Below, piece after piece: positions 37,133-50,762 of a stretch of 64,000 bases of DNA. Source of the DNA: Phallusia mammillata (Eukaryota; Chordata; Ascidiacea; Phlebobranchia; Ascidiidae); NCBI GenBank assembly GCA_003260075.1, contig QLIY01000029.1, positions 231,423 through 295,422 of the forward strand, given 5' to 3'. The translations under genes and the position numbers were made by a program. The notes under the pieces are model-generated. The model did not search any database. It was not told the origin of the DNA and saw only the letters and a list, made by a program, of their open reading frames with translations. Position 1 is the stretch's first letter, and each line of letters starts with the position of its first letter.

Positions 37133-40100
37133 TTTCTGCTAATATTAAGGGAGTTAGCAGCAGTGTCTTTTGTACGCATTCAAAAACCGTAGTTTTGATA
37201 GCATCGAAAGACCGTTTTAGTTGCCATCATCGCTTCTTTCAGTGGCTAATATAAATGTAAATTTGTGCAACGAATTGTTAAAATGGACCAAAAAGGTCGA
37301 TTTGAAGTGTATATTTTGCCTTGAATAAAAATGTCGACACGCATAACGGCACATACACATTCATCATAATTCATTGTGGCAATTAATACGTTTTTTACAT
37401 CAAGTATTATGAAGCATTTTTAGTACTGGCTTATTGCAAGAAATTTAACTGAAACTAAAGATAAGCCACATATTTATGACACAACATATACCACCCAAGA
37501 TTAGTGATAAAGCCATTCGCATTTTTTTCCGGTCACACAAAACAATTTTATCACCAACGAAATCGAATCCCGATCGGTTTCGCATGACCGAACCCGCACC
37601 GTGAACACAAACCACGTGAGCAGCAGACCAGAAAAAAACATCGCACAAAAATTCCGTTTGCTTTGCTCAGCGAATATCTTTGAAAAATGCTTTTAATACT
37701 TTGAAATGCAAATACCATTTGTGTAACATATTTAGACCTCTTTATTTGTCAAGCAATACGCTACACAGAAATAGACTGCTGTCATATAATTAACTAACTG
37801 CAACGTATATTAAATAAAGTCTTATTAGTCAACTCCTAAACCTGAAACTAGACTGAACCAAATCAAACATTATGCAACGTGTTTCGATATACACCTTCTA
37901 TTTTCTAATGACAGTATAACCTCAAGCACAGCCGCAAGTGTTTGATCAAAGGTCAATTAATATGTAAAGTTCATCTTCCGTTATATATCAACTGTACACA
38001 ATCATAACATCCTTAGAGACCTCCGTTTTATAGATACAAGACACCTTTTCAACTCATATAACCACAAAACGAACTGTAAACTATGTGTTAAAGCATTTGC
38101 AGCAATGTGCATTTGCTATATGACAGTTCTCATTTTTATTTTTATTACGTCTCAACTCCCCATCCAGTGCTCCTATTTGCCAATTTTGAAATCAAAGAAC
38201 CTTTCAGACTACTCCATTCTTAACATCCAAAAACTATACTTCACAGACCGTGCACTAATGCAAATAATACATAAACAATAACAACTGGCCTCTAAGCTTG
38301 GCACGACAATTAAGCAGAGCGGCAGGCACACAAAGTGGTATCGTATTTCCAGCTTGCCAAATACTTCCTGGCGAGCCAGCCGCGTTTCTACACTTCGCCA
38401 CACACCCACATGCACGTTCACAACACGTAAGAGAGACCGCACAGAAAGCGGTTTGCCTGCACTTGTGCATCGACGCTTATGAAACCACACAAACTTATAA
38501 TTACCATCAAAATACTTAGTGTGCTTGTTGGATAACTTATGCTGTCATCGAGTGTAGAGAGTTTTAGCTGCTAAAACGGGTTACAAACGTGCTTCAAACT
38601 GAAAACCAAGGTCAAGTTTGTGAGTTGCAAAAGTGTTTCCTATACACTTAGTGCAATTTAATGCTCATTAAACATTAACAGCTTCCTTGTTTTTAATTAC
38701 TGACAACATCAAAGAATACCAGCCAAAACGTGCAATAAAACAAAGACATATGGTTTCACAACCTATTTAGTCTGGTCACAACAAACAGTTTGACTTTACG
38801 ATCTCGTACAATGCTAAACCAAAGCAACTTTCGCATGCACAGTCTTGACTTTTACCACGCAAGACTTGCTTTTGGTATTTAGAGAACTATCATAATTGTT
38901 TAAACATATCTTAAATTTCACCTAGGATATATATTATACGATATGCAGTTGTTGTTTACGAGATCATTCATGCCGCAACTATGAACCCAATAACGCATTA
39001 AAACTTGACACAAGAAGACAAGAAGCACAACCAAATTGCCATTAAAGTAATCAACATCAACAGCGTGGTCATCTTATAACACCTATTGTACACTGGAGAC
39101 TTGTATTTTGTATTTATTTCGGCATTCGGTCATGTAGATATGCAATGACGACATTTGTACCTGGCGCTGGTGTTCACCAAATGCGATTGAACCTACGCAA
39201 TTTTCGTGTTCGCTTACAATTGCGTCATACAACGCCATGCGGTTCCACAATCGTCAAGCATGTTACTTGGTATTTGATGTAGTCCGTCAAATCAATTAAA
39301 AAATCCAATACTGATGCCAACCTATGTTGCACACAAGTCGAGCATTTGTTCAAACGTTTTGCTGAACAGTCAAAGGTCAGGTTCGAAGTCCAGGTTTCAA
39401 TGGGGCGATGCGCTTAACATTTAAATCGTTTTGTATTCATATGAAAGTGGGGGTTGAAAGCGAGTTTCGGGTTCTCAATTATGTGGAGATGCACAGTCTT
39501 ACCACATGTACTACATTTGGGCCAAAAATATATTTGATGAATCTTTTTATTTGGAACTGTTGTACCTTGGTGTGTCTTACGTATTAAGGAACAATTTCCT
39601 TAAATTTAAAGTTTTAATTTTTGCTCACGGTTTAAAAAAACACGAAACGGTGAAATTGTCTTTAAATGTGGAAACAAATATTTCAAGTCGTCAATAACAA
39701 AAAGTCGGGCAAACAGACTGGCTAATATTTTGCACAGTCTCGATATGTCAATATTTGGCGAAACAAATTCTGACAATAACGGATTTTCGAGTGATTTATA
39801 TTTCTTCGGATTCCCCTAAGGTAAACTTTAAAGCCTTTTGTGCACTGGGGGTTTCAATATTTTCAGTATTGTTGGTCATTAAATTTCCGTCAATCATTTC
39901 GTATATTCACAGTCAACGTGCGTTGCGATAAGTGGCGTGAAAATCAACAAATATTTTTACGAAAATTAGCCTGAAAAATTGACAAATATTTTTCGCAAAC
40001 TTGCTTCTCAAGTGAGGAAGTGTGACAGTTTCCATCAACAACAAATGTGTTTTGGGTTTTGGTATTCACAGTTCGTAACCTTTTGCCCGTCGACAGTGCA

Positions 40101-42670
40101 ATGTCAAGTCGTTGCAAACAACAGTCTTTATTCACGTGAGAAGACCAGAAAATTTAGCTTAGACAATTTACAAACTTTTACACTCGAGTGATTCATGTTC
40201 ACTCAACCTGAGTTAATCTAATTTTGGGGTGAATGATTCTTACCTCAAATATTCCCTTTTAGATGTATCTAGTGCAATCGCTTGATTTAGTTTAGCTTGC
40301 AATGGGCATTAAACAATATGCTCAAACTCAAATAGAGTCATTTACCCCCTTACAACTGTGGACGTATTCGTGTTCTATAATAGAATAAAAACGAGTGCTT
40401 TATAAACTTGTAGTATGCAGGGCATTACTAGTAACAAACCAAAGGAAAACTCAGAACAACCTGGAAATACAAATAACTTAACAGACTAATTCACAGCTTA
40501 AATCGCCCGTTATTAGTTGTTACCTGCTATATGGTTTAATCTCATACTTGTAGGTTTTGTTTTTCAAATATAAACACAACGGTGCGGAAAAATGGAAAGT
40601 TGTTTTGTAAAAGTTGGAATAAATATGTATTCTATTTTTATGTCATAAGTGTTTTCCCCAACAAACGTGAAGTTGACATGTCCTGTCATTGGTCAAACAC
40701 GTAACGTGTGTTTTAATTTTAGTTGGCCCTTTCCTGGCTTATAGGCCGGCCTACAGGACTTTCACCCACAAACTTGTTAATCACAATCACGGACGAAATC
40801 ATATATAGGGTCACATCTATAGGGTCACATTTATCCTGCCAAACAACCTGTACGAAGATTAAAATATCGTACATAGACAAGATATCATTTTTTTGCCGAT
40901 TCCTATAAATTTTAATGGATCCCAATTGCTAGGTGGAATAAACATACTTATTGGTGTAATAGCATGGTTCAAATTGAATTTGGAAAGTTTGTGGCCACAC
41001 ATAGTGATATCCCAGAGAAACGTGATATTTTGTGATGGAAATAGCTGGTATGAACAGACATAGGTGGCGATACGCCTGAAAACCTAAAATGAACAACTAA
41101 TAGCGGGAGAGAAAATGCCTGTTGTCGAACCTAAGGTATCTTTACATCATAAAAACGCAATGGAAACCCAAGAATATACATTGTGAATAAATATAGACGG
41201 AGTGTACCGTTAATACGCCACGATTTCTTGCGAAGGTTTCGTCAAGGCGTGGTCTGCTATAATACAACTATAAAAACCAAAATGGATCCTTTGAAGTTAG
41301 TAAGGCAGGTTTAATTTATCAGTAGGTTGGCTAAAACGCACAAAACATTTGCTTTTTGTTTTAAACTCTCATTGCAAATCATTTTTGTGCTTTGTTTATC
41401 GGTATCTAATAGTTTATGCCTCAAAAAATTTACACGTACGGTAAATCCAGTGTCGAATCGAGCCGAAATGTTTTGTTTTTTTAAGTTTGTTGCATGTTCT
41501 GCATACGAAGCAGAGTTGTAAACGGGCCTGAAACTGGAGCCCGAACCCAAATCGTTTTTGGGAAGCCCGTTTAGGCCCGAAAGTTTGATTGACAGGCGTA
41601 TACATTAAACCCTCAGAAAAGACCAAGACAACAAACGCAATAGACATTTGGTATTAAACAAAGCGTTTAGGGCTGTTTGACAATAGGTCAGGACCAGCAA
41701 CTGGCTACTTACCTCGCTAAATTTATTTAACAAATGATGTATGCTATGGTCATATCTTTTCCCATCATTAGAGCTTCGGTTTTGTTGTTTCGCCTTTTCA
41801 ACCGTGTCATTTTTATAGATACACAAGGACGTCGTTTTGATCATTGTTATTAAAAGCAGTACCGTCCGGTATCCATCACATAAATAATAGTAATTAAATT
41901 ATCTGAACATTTGGTTTGTGCCTGCAAATTGTGACACAGACACACAAAAGAGTTTGTTTGGGTATCGCAAGTCTAAAAAGATTTGAGTAACACTGGCTTA
42001 TCAGGAACATAAACGAACTTCTTGAACTTGGTGCTCGATCGTGATAAATGATGCAGAAAGCAAACTGCAAACAGAGCCGTAGCACCGCAAAAACCGCTTG
42101 TTTGTTCTGCAGAACGTTTTCTGTTCCAGGGCCGAAAGTTCGCCTTAGTAATTCTGTTCTACGTAAAGCATGACCACCACAAAAATTTCAAACAACTTAT
42201 AATTTAAAAAAGTTGTTTCATGTATGTTTTTTTTGGAAATAGCTTAACGCTTGTTTCAAGCATGTAATCAAAAATGTAAACTTACATCCAATAGTTGCTC
42301 ACCTGAACACTATGGTAAACAGATGCGTCAAAAACAAAGTCCACTTTGATGAAAAGAAACACCACACAGTAACCCATTGTCGCTGCAAATTGTTTGTTTC
42401 GTTATGGGTGGTTGTAAAACATGGTCATACAACTTGCAAAAAACCTTTGAAACAATTATCGCTATCAGCCCTAAAGCTGCAAAGCTTTGATGGTTCTGCA
42501 GGTCGTGGTATACTTCAAACCTTTTTTCTGGCTCTTTGCGTGTGGCCATGTCAAAAACAAAGTCAACAAAAGCACTTTGACGTTTAAGGAACCAAAATTT
42601 CGTGCTTGCATGATAACGACAGGACTTAAATTTGCTGTGATGTATGGAAACAGAAAAAAAGACGTCTGTA

Positions 42671-42671
<1 letters not shown>

Positions 42672-42759
<88 letters not shown>
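42672..42759. other. 88-C tract: probable sized assembly gap
   Basis: This is the longest homopolymer in the window. There is no flanking duplication and no G-run counterpart. Confidence 0.75.
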
Positions 42760-42761
<2 letters not shown>

Positions 42762-44818
42762 GTGGTTACAGGAGTCGCTTTACACTTGCAAAGAAAAAAA
42801 AAATTTGAGTCAAATTACCAAACTTTTGGCTTATGTTTGAATTTATACTTGGATGCCTTTCTGTATGTTCTGGGCCAACAAGATGTGTTCGTCACATTAA
42901 AGGTTGACACAAGCTAAACTTTTGTATGTGTGCAACTAAACAAAGAAAAAGAAGTAAAACTTTCCTCTCCATAAGCACCAAGCAATATGCCCAAGTTTAG
43001 CCAATGGTAACTAATGACTTAAAATCGATGTATGTTTGTTAAATTCTCTGTCTCCGTTTGCAGTTGGCGATGAATTTAGTTCAACTCGAAGAAATAAGAC
43101 TCTTTTGCATTTGTGTCTTATATAAAGCTTTTGTTGATATTTTTTTGATCATTTTAACAAGTATTAACGTATAACACCTCTAAACTATTTAATGATTTGA
43201 ATATCAGGACCAGTAAATGTACGGAATTGAAAAAGGCTTTAAATAAAAACAAACCGTAAATAAATTTAATTTACATAAATCGGTTTTGTCTACCAAGCTG
43301 ATGACTCCTATTTTTTCGGACCAGTTTTTTGATGTCAAGTTTTAAATTCAATTTCACGGACCAGCTGCTCCATTTTCTGCTAAACTTCGCGCGACCTTTT
43401 CCAATTTGCATTCTATTGAGATGATGTTTCCGGTCTGCTAAGACCTCAACCTTTCAAGGAGTATTTGTTATAATACTCTTGAAAAACACTGTCAAATTCG
43501 GTCTCCCCATTCCATTGAAAATCAACGACCATTAAATGTCAGAGTCCTGTGGACTGTGAAGAAATAATCTCTTACACTTACCCACGGACAAAGGGATCAT
43601 TAAGGATTTATCACAGCAAAAATGAATCATGATTCGGGTAGTTACGGTATTTTCTTAGAGATGCGACCTGTCCTAAAAACTAACCACATGTGCTCGGAAA
43701 ATATGTGTGTTTCGAGTACAAAAATTAAGTTTCTAAAACACAGATTTGAAACACAATATTTTGCTGACTTTTGACCCGTTCGGACAAATGTAAAGGTAGG
43801 AATGTATTCTAGGATAGTATGGTGCACCGTCTTGCTGCTCAGTGTCCAATGCGTTTATTGGTACGTTTACCACTAAGTGGCACACGAGAGCTCATTATTT
43901 ACACAAACCTTGAATAACCGCACATTAATGACGCATTAATACACAAGTATTTTTACCTACTTTGCATTGTTTTATGAGGGAAATTTAAAATATGTAAATG
44001 AAGTTGTGTATAGATAGACGGTTGTTTTGTACAATTTTTATGTTCTTTTCTAAGTGCTATATGGCCCTGTTGTCCTCTTGTTCACAAACGGTTCAATGAT
44101 AAATTGAACCTGTCAGGTTTATTGCGGAAGTATCACGAGGCACGTAGACTATCAGCCATTATACCCCATTATTTTGGACATACAAGAAAAGCAACAACTA
44201 AACTGTTTGCCAGAATACCACTTGTCGTGTTTGTTAAAAACCAACTAATCCAACTTTATTAGTTTGTATTACAGTCAGAGTCATTTAAAGTTTAGTTAGC
44301 AGGGAGAGTCTTGTTATCTCTACAATGGCCAGCATTTATATGCTACAAACTTATTTAAACCTTGTTTTGACAATTTCTATTTAAGACATGTCTAAAACGT
44401 CTTGATTTAAATTTTAAATCAGGTTTTAAGCAAAGGAACTTTTTTCTGTGTGTTTTTCATTACCGTCAATTTAAAACCGTTTACCATTTATTTACTTTAG
44501 TGGCATTTGCAGCCAATTTTCCAGAAATATTTAGCAACGTCTGTGTATTTATGTCCTCTTGTGGGATAATAGCTAGCATTTCCCAGGTCGGAGAGGAAGT
44601 TTCAATCAAGCAATTCTTCCTGTGCGTTCGTTTCCTAAATATGCGACACAGCAGTTGAATGCATAGATAGACTGAAGGCAGTGTAAGCCATCAGGACTTA
44701 AATGTCTCACATTGAAGGCTAAGGGCGTTTAGTACATACTGCTTAATTGCTCAACAAATTTTCATAGAGAACTAGCGCAAACGCAAATGTTCAAGCTTAA
44801 ATTTGCTTTACCAAAGCC

Positions 44819-45030
44819 TAGTGGTGCCCAAACTATAAGCCATTGTCCAGCAGCGGGTCACCAAGACATTCATAGTGGGTCATAGAGCATTGAACTTGAG
44901 TTTTTGATAGTGATATGTTAAATAATGGTTTACGCAATAGTATATGACCGTATAATTAAAATATTTTTCAGTGAGGGGCCACAAATCGATTTTAAAGAGC
45001 TAATAGAATAAAAAAGTCTGGGAACCACTG
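44819..45030. mobile_element. hAT/Charlie-like MITE remnant
   Basis: The left end TAGTGGTGCCCAAAC and right end GTCTGGGAACCACTG are inverted versions of the common CAGTGGTTCCCAGAC terminus. The interior includes GCGGGTCACC and GAGGGGCCAC. No clear target-site duplication, so an old copy. Confidence 0.7.
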
Positions 45031-45994
45031 TCATAGACAATAGCTGTTGCTGAATGAGTTTCAGAGGAAATATATTGTTTTGATTTTTATATACCGACAA
45101 CAAAAGGTTTTCTCATAGCACAGCACACTTGTACAAATACATAGTGCTGTTTTCCCCTGCAAACGTAGCAACTTGAGTTCTTGATTGGGCATGTTTGTTT
45201 GGTGTTTAGACAGAATCACCCACAAAATGTACTTTATTGTACATGTATGTGTTCTCAAAAAATTTATTATTCAGAAAGAATTATTTTTAAAAGGTTATAC
45301 CTGCTTAAATTTTTTTTCCGACGCCTATGTTTAGTTACGAAATTGCTTGATTTTTATCTTTTAACTCTAAATTTTACTCTACCCTGATAGCCGCCTATGT
45401 CACAACCCCGCATGTTTAAAAAGACATTCCCTTCATTTTTCTTATTAAAACGCATTTAAAACGTGCCCAGGAAGTTATAACCCAGCTGTAGAGGACTGCA
45501 AAGTGGAGTTTTTAATAAAATGATAACAAAGTCCTTTTGTTGTAATTGCAGAAGTTTGTTGATCTAAGTTGCTAGGTGTCTTTGTACACAAAGTCATAGC
45601 CTAGTTTTATCATTTAGCAAGTGTGGCTATTAGTAACTGATCAATATAACTTGAAACAGATGGAGTGTAAGTAAAGAGTAAACGCAAAATTACATCCATA
45701 TTAGAATTGTAGTATAACAACCATGTGTGCAAATAGTACATGAGTTGTACAATGTATACATGATGTGTATTGCATTGTATTGGGTCGTCATAGTTGGTCG
45801 CAGCGCTGGCAGAAGCATGCGGAAATATGAACACACATGTATCGCAGCCTCGATGTGTCATCACTTATTCGTGCATGCTTGCAGAGTTCTGCATCACCAC
45901 ATAGGTAAACCATTGTTGAGCAAAACTCTAAAACTGGATATTGTAAAAAAACATTTGTTGGAAGAAGATTGTTTGAAGATGTAAGACAATAACC

Positions 45995-47461
45995 ATGAAA
46001 GAAGACAAAGAGTGCAAGGAGTTAACCAACTTGAACAACGATGCAAATTCGGAACCAAACATCACACGGATTTCAGTATTTAAGGTGCGATGGTTGGTCT
46101 TAGCAATCGCCACCTTTTTTCTAGTTGCAGTTGGATATAACCGAGCTTGCTTTGGAGTCGTTGACAACGTCTATGCACGATTTTTCCAAGTCAGCGCCGA
46201 AAATGTCGACTGGTTGACCTTAAGTATGAGCGCAGTCAGTGTGTTTTGCTGCCTCATAATTCTTATACTGCTGCCGTATTACAACTTCGGATTTCGGATA
46301 TATTGCCTCACTACTTCTGTATGCATAGCTATAGCTTACGGCTGCCACCTAATGGCCGCACTTAGCCGCTCGTTGTTCTTGGTCAGCATGCTCGGGCAAG
46401 TTTCGATGGGTGTTGTCAACGCTGTTGCAATAACACTTGTGCCGTTAGTTGGCGCTCTGTGGTTTCCCAAAGACGAAGTAGCGACTGCTGTAGGAATCTG
46501 TCTTGGTGGCATCGATGTTGGCAATATACTCGGATTTACGGTTCCAGCTTATCTTCTAAATAACCAGGAACATTTGCCAGAGGATGAGTGGACAGAATTT
46601 ATCCGAAGTCACTTGGTTCTCATCTTCCTTGTGTGCTTTACATTGTCTTGCCTTGTTCTTTTTCTAACTGTCCTTAAGGTTAAGGATGGCCCGATTTTGC
46701 CTCCAAGTTTATCCGAAGCCGTGAAACAGAGTATTTCAATACAAAGTTCACTAGATGTGCAGACGATATTATCGCGTTCAACATACTATTTTAAGATAAT
46801 AGTTCACGACCGCACGTTTCTAACACTTGTGCTGTGCTTTGGAATCGTGGAGACATGCTATATGCTGGAAGTCTTAATGATGGCTGATATACTGAGAGCA
46901 AATCATAACGATATCACCTCTACAAGTGAGAGCAGTTTACGTGCATCTAACATACTAACAGTATATGCAGCCGGTGGTCTTATTGGTGGAATAGTCAGTG
47001 GCGTGCTGTTGGACCGAACAAAACGATTCAAATTAGTTGCGGTAGGAGCTGGCTTCTCCATGGCTTGTTTCTCGGCTGGGTTTCTAGCCAGCATTGCAAC
47101 TCATAACGTTATTGGCTCGTTTGCAACAAACATGCTTTACGGATTTTTCAACGGTGCCTGTTACACTGCTTTGTACGAAATTATCGCTCAACATATGTAC
47201 CCCTGCAATGAGATCGCTTTGGGAGCGTGGATCACATTTTTTGTCAGCTTTGCAGGCTTGGTTGTGCCTCTGTTGGGCCGGGTTATGTTTAACGCTTTGG
47301 CCAGTATAGGAGTTCTCGGTCTACAAACCGGAGTCTTGCTGCTGGCGACGATCCTAATTTCCTGTTTGCGGCCAAAATACGAAAGATACAGTGTTAATAG
47401 GACCGAAAGAGAAATCCCATCTATCACTACACCACTTGTGAAAAATACTGACGAGAGATGA
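45995..47461 (+). CDS. FLVCR-like major facilitator transporter (SLC49 family), intronless
   Basis: A single open frame of 488 residues with start context AACCATGA. After a polar N terminus of about 30 residues there are about 12 membrane segments. The family is shown by VRWLVLAIATFFL, the VDWLTL motif after the first segment, LGQVSMGVVNAVAI, the LWFPKDEVATA stretch, GNILGFTVPAYLL, and, in the second half, GGLIGGIVSGVLLDRTKRF with the MFS loop pattern. FLVCR proteins are 12-pass transporters linked to heme, choline or ethanolamine; the substrate here cannot be told. Length is slightly below vertebrate FLVCR1/2 (about 525-555). No intron is seen although the neighbours are split, so a retrocopy is possible. 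The last 35 residues are a hydrophilic cytoplasmic tail. Confidence 0.88.
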   Translation: MKEDKECKELTNLNNDANSEPNITRISVFKVRWLVLAIATFFLVAVGYNRACFGVVDNVYARFFQVSAENVDWLTLSMSAVSVFCCLIILILLPYYNFGFRIYCLTTSVCIAIAYGCHLMAALSRSLFLVSMLGQVSMGVVNAVAITLVPLVGALWFPKDEVATAVGICLGGIDVGNILGFTVPAYLLNNQEHLPEDEWTEFIRSHLVLIFLVCFTLSCLVLFLTVLKVKDGPILPPSLSEAVKQSISIQSSLDVQTILSRSTYYFKIIVHDRTFLTLVLCFGIVETCYMLEVLMMADILRANHNDITSTSESSLRASNILTVYAAGGLIGGIVSGVLLDRTKRFKLVAVGAGFSMACFSAGFLASIATHNVIGSFATNMLYGFFNGACYTALYEIIAQHMYPCNEIALGAWITFFVSFAGLVVPLLGRVMFNALASIGVLGLQTGVLLLATILISCLRPKYERYSVNRTEREIPSITTPLVKNTDER

Positions 47462-50400
47462 CTGAAGCCGTGATGTAAAAGAATACATATGTTGCTATGA
47501 GATAAAGACAAAATCAAAGTCTGCAGAAACTTTAGGATCACTTTATCGTTGGCAGACCAGACTGAAGCACAACGTTGCTAATTTCAAAAGGAGTTTATTC
47601 ATAAGTTCTTTGATTAAAATTTGTAGGCCATGGTTGTCACTTTATTATTTATACGTCAATGTAACAGTTACATTTCATTGCCAGGTGGTTTTACTGCATA
47701 TTTTTAGTCAACTGTCAAATTTGTCATGCCACTGTTTCATAATCTTTTGAGACGCACGGATTTCACTGGTATTTATTAGATTTTGTCATTTTACAGATCT
47801 CAATCGGTATATAGCGTTGTTGCGTGTTATTTTTAGTTTCTGTACCACTGCTGCACTTTAAAACAAAACACATTATCTGTAATTTTAAGGTTTCAGGTAA
47901 AAAGGCACACACGTGCGTTCCACTGGCGTAAAGACCAATCTTGTTTAAAAATGTTTTTTTTTGCCAAGTAGAAAGTAGTTTTGCTTAACATAAATTGAAA
48001 ATCCACCATTTAACAACGCATTTTCTCTCACAATCACTTTTTACTGTTTTCTTTACGTTTTTGCAATACAGAGTTTACGTGAAATTTAAATAAAACAAGT
48101 TTTTTGAGAAGCTTTGATTTTTAAATCCAACACATTTGTTTCGTCGGTTTAGGTTTGATTTTGGTATAGCAAACCCGGTAGATATAGTCACGATAATTCT
48201 TAGTAAATTTGCTTTATCTCATCTGAGTTCCTCATTAAGTGATCAAGTACTTGGTTACGGGAGAGCTTTTGAGTGTTATTCACAACAAAAAAGGTTTAAA
48301 AAATCGGCAACTTTTAGCATTATTTTACTCGATCTCACTCTCTTCTTAAAAAAGAATCTTCTAGGAAATACTGATGATTCCCACAAAGGGTAAAATATAC
48401 GTTGTGTTTTAAAAAACAGTTGTGTTGACTGATTCTGATATAGAACTACTGCTGCTTCAAGATCAATGGAATAGTCCATCAAATTACATACACGTTTATA
48501 CAAGGAGTGCACAAGCATCGGCTTTACCGTCACATGGGCGATATCGCTATGTACATTGAATGTGTATATTTCCAGTCGTACTTTAAAAAGAAATTCAATT
48601 GGTAACTATTCTAAACGATTTTTTTGTCTGCGAAGTAACATGATTATAAATTGCACACTAACAAAATTAAGTAGACGTGAAATTTTGTTGTTTAAACGGT
48701 GACCAATAGCTTATAATTAGGGACATTTTCTACCAATAAAAATGCTAAAGATGATGTTAATTTACATTTACCAAAAGTTTGCATTTTTGTGGTTTACGTA
48801 CATGCTAACGTAATAGCACAAACGAATCCTCTGGTGTAGTATTGAACGTTCCCGCCATTTTATTGTAGACAAATGCATTTGACGAGGCAGAAACAACGAA
48901 AATGTGATTTACACCGGCCATACTTGTCTGTGCGTGCATGGGACAGCGACAAACAAACCAATTATCACATGACGTGTCTTGTTTTCAAGCAAACCAAATT
49001 ACCAAGAGCGCTTTCTAATCACTTGTCTTCGCCCTTCTAAACGTTCCTTCGAGACCAACCTACAGTAATTTGTTTGAAATTTGATGAAAAACATGAAATT
49101 GCTACTTTTAGCAATTTTGACTTGGTTTTGTAATTACATCTTAATCACGATGAAATTTCATCTATATTCGTGAAATTTAATATGTATGGACGAAATTTAA
49201 GTGCGTGTTTTGGAAGTTTTTTTGCTTTGACCTTTCAATAATTATCCACACTTGACAAATCTTAAAAATTCCAAATTTAAGATTTCAAGATTGCCAAAAT
49301 TAAAGTTTGCAATGTGAAATTTTAAATTGTTCGCAACAACGTTTTTCACACAAAAAAATTGTAATTTTGTACTTTTGTAATTTTGTACTTTTACATAGCC
49401 AGTGTAATCGTATATGCAACAATAAGAGGACCATGTATTCTATTACCATTAGCACTATTCTATTCTTGGTAATACTGTGGACTAACTTTAAAAACAGCGA
49501 GATGCCTCTTTATCGCAAAAGTAGCAGGGTTTTATCAGGCTGTAATTTTCAAATACAAAATGTTGCAACTACCCTCAAGCAACGACGCGCGAATGGCCTT
49601 TGCAAGTAAAAATGCCGCCGGTATGACTTTATCATTCACACGATTTAGGATTTAAACCACGTTTTTGGTAAAAATGCATTTTTGATCTCCAAAATTTATT
49701 TCTAATGGTAAGGAACACTGATAAATAAAACAGTAAGCGGAAAAAATCTGATAGCAGCCATGAAAGAATTTCTAAGGACCGCAAGGGGCAAGATTAGAAG
49801 ATTAGAACCGTTCTCGCTGTAACGTCGTGCACTACTAAGCCCCCTTTCGCAGCACAAATAGGAGTTGTGTTACCAGGAAGCAACCTGAAAAGCCGACATC
49901 CAAATCACACGAACTTGTCCTACAACGTGACACGTCATAATGCTTGGAGCTCCACCACACTCTTTCCCTTTATCTTTTATGCTCTCACTCGTCTTGTTAT
50001 GATTTTTGACAAACCCCTGCGCGCGTATAAAGGTAACGGGGAGCAGACCGTTGTCATTCAAAGTCATAAGCTTTCTGGAGGACGAGTTTCAAAAGGTAAG
50101 AGATGTTTCTTTTTTATCGAAGTGCTGATTTTTCATTTAGGTCGCTTCCAGGGTAAAACTATATCTTTTACAGCAGTCTTTTTAAAAAACAACGAAACTA
50201 GATTAAGTGTTCCGTTTTTCAAAATAACGTGAGTTTGAAACTTTAATGACGACCTATATATGATAAGAACATAAAATCAATAACCTCGGATTAGTTCACT
50301 AACGTATTTTCGAAAATCGTATGACGAGTTTCGTTAGGTTGTTCTGCAAGTTTCGCATTGCAAATATAAACAAACCATTTGGAGTTTTTCCCTGCGTCAT

Positions 50401-50762
50401 TTGTGACATTTATTTTAATTAAATTGGCATTAGAAATCACCGTTTCTAAATGTTGAAAACCCAAATCTCCTTTTATGACAAGTGCCAAGTTTTCGATTCC
50501 CATTTTGCCAAATGTCGAAATTCAGCATAAAAGTAGAGAGTGATTCAGAAGTAATTTAATTAGTCGCAGACACTGTTCAGCAAGCATCTGAAGAACGTAC
50601 CCATAAAGTACGAGAAACGTTAAAAGTGCACAAAAATTAGCAAAGTACATTGATCAAAAGACCGATTTACACACCGTGTGTTAAATAAGCTGGAAGAAAT
50701 ATATAACTTACTGCTATAATGCGTTTAAGAGTATCAAACAAAAGATTTTATTTGCAGAAAAG
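47462..50762. other. Intergenic between transporter and galaxin-like gene
   Basis: No supported exon. Both flanking genes run in the same direction, so this should contain the transporter 3' UTR and the galaxin-like promoter. No clear poly(A) signal was identified close to 47461. Confidence 0.55.
50740..50762 (+). promoter_or_regulatory. Acceptor site 5 bases before the galaxin-like start codon
   Basis: A pyrimidine-rich TTTTATTTGCAG ends at 50757, followed by AAAAG and the ATG. This is either the end of a 5' UTR intron or a spliced-leader trans-splice site; such very short UTRs are typical of trans-spliced tunicate genes. Confidence 0.5.

Larger units (their letters stand above)
24422..45994. 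other. Long gene-free stretch
   Basis: Over 21 kb no exon, signal peptide or known domain could be supported. It holds contig-overlap duplications, three MITE or SINE remnants, an 887-bp inverted repeat, diverged tandem duplications (27480-27720, 35380-35650), and an 88-C gap (42672-42759). An exon of an off-window gene with short or unfamiliar coding sequence could be hidden here. Confidence 0.45.

Noticed and set aside
36756-37142. 128-codon frame
   Set aside because: It also spans a duplicated contig end and C tract (37042-37052), with no other coding sign.
42487-42840. Open frame encoding a long poly-Pro stretch
   Set aside because: It exists only because the 88-C tract reads as CCC codons; the tract is a probable gap placeholder.
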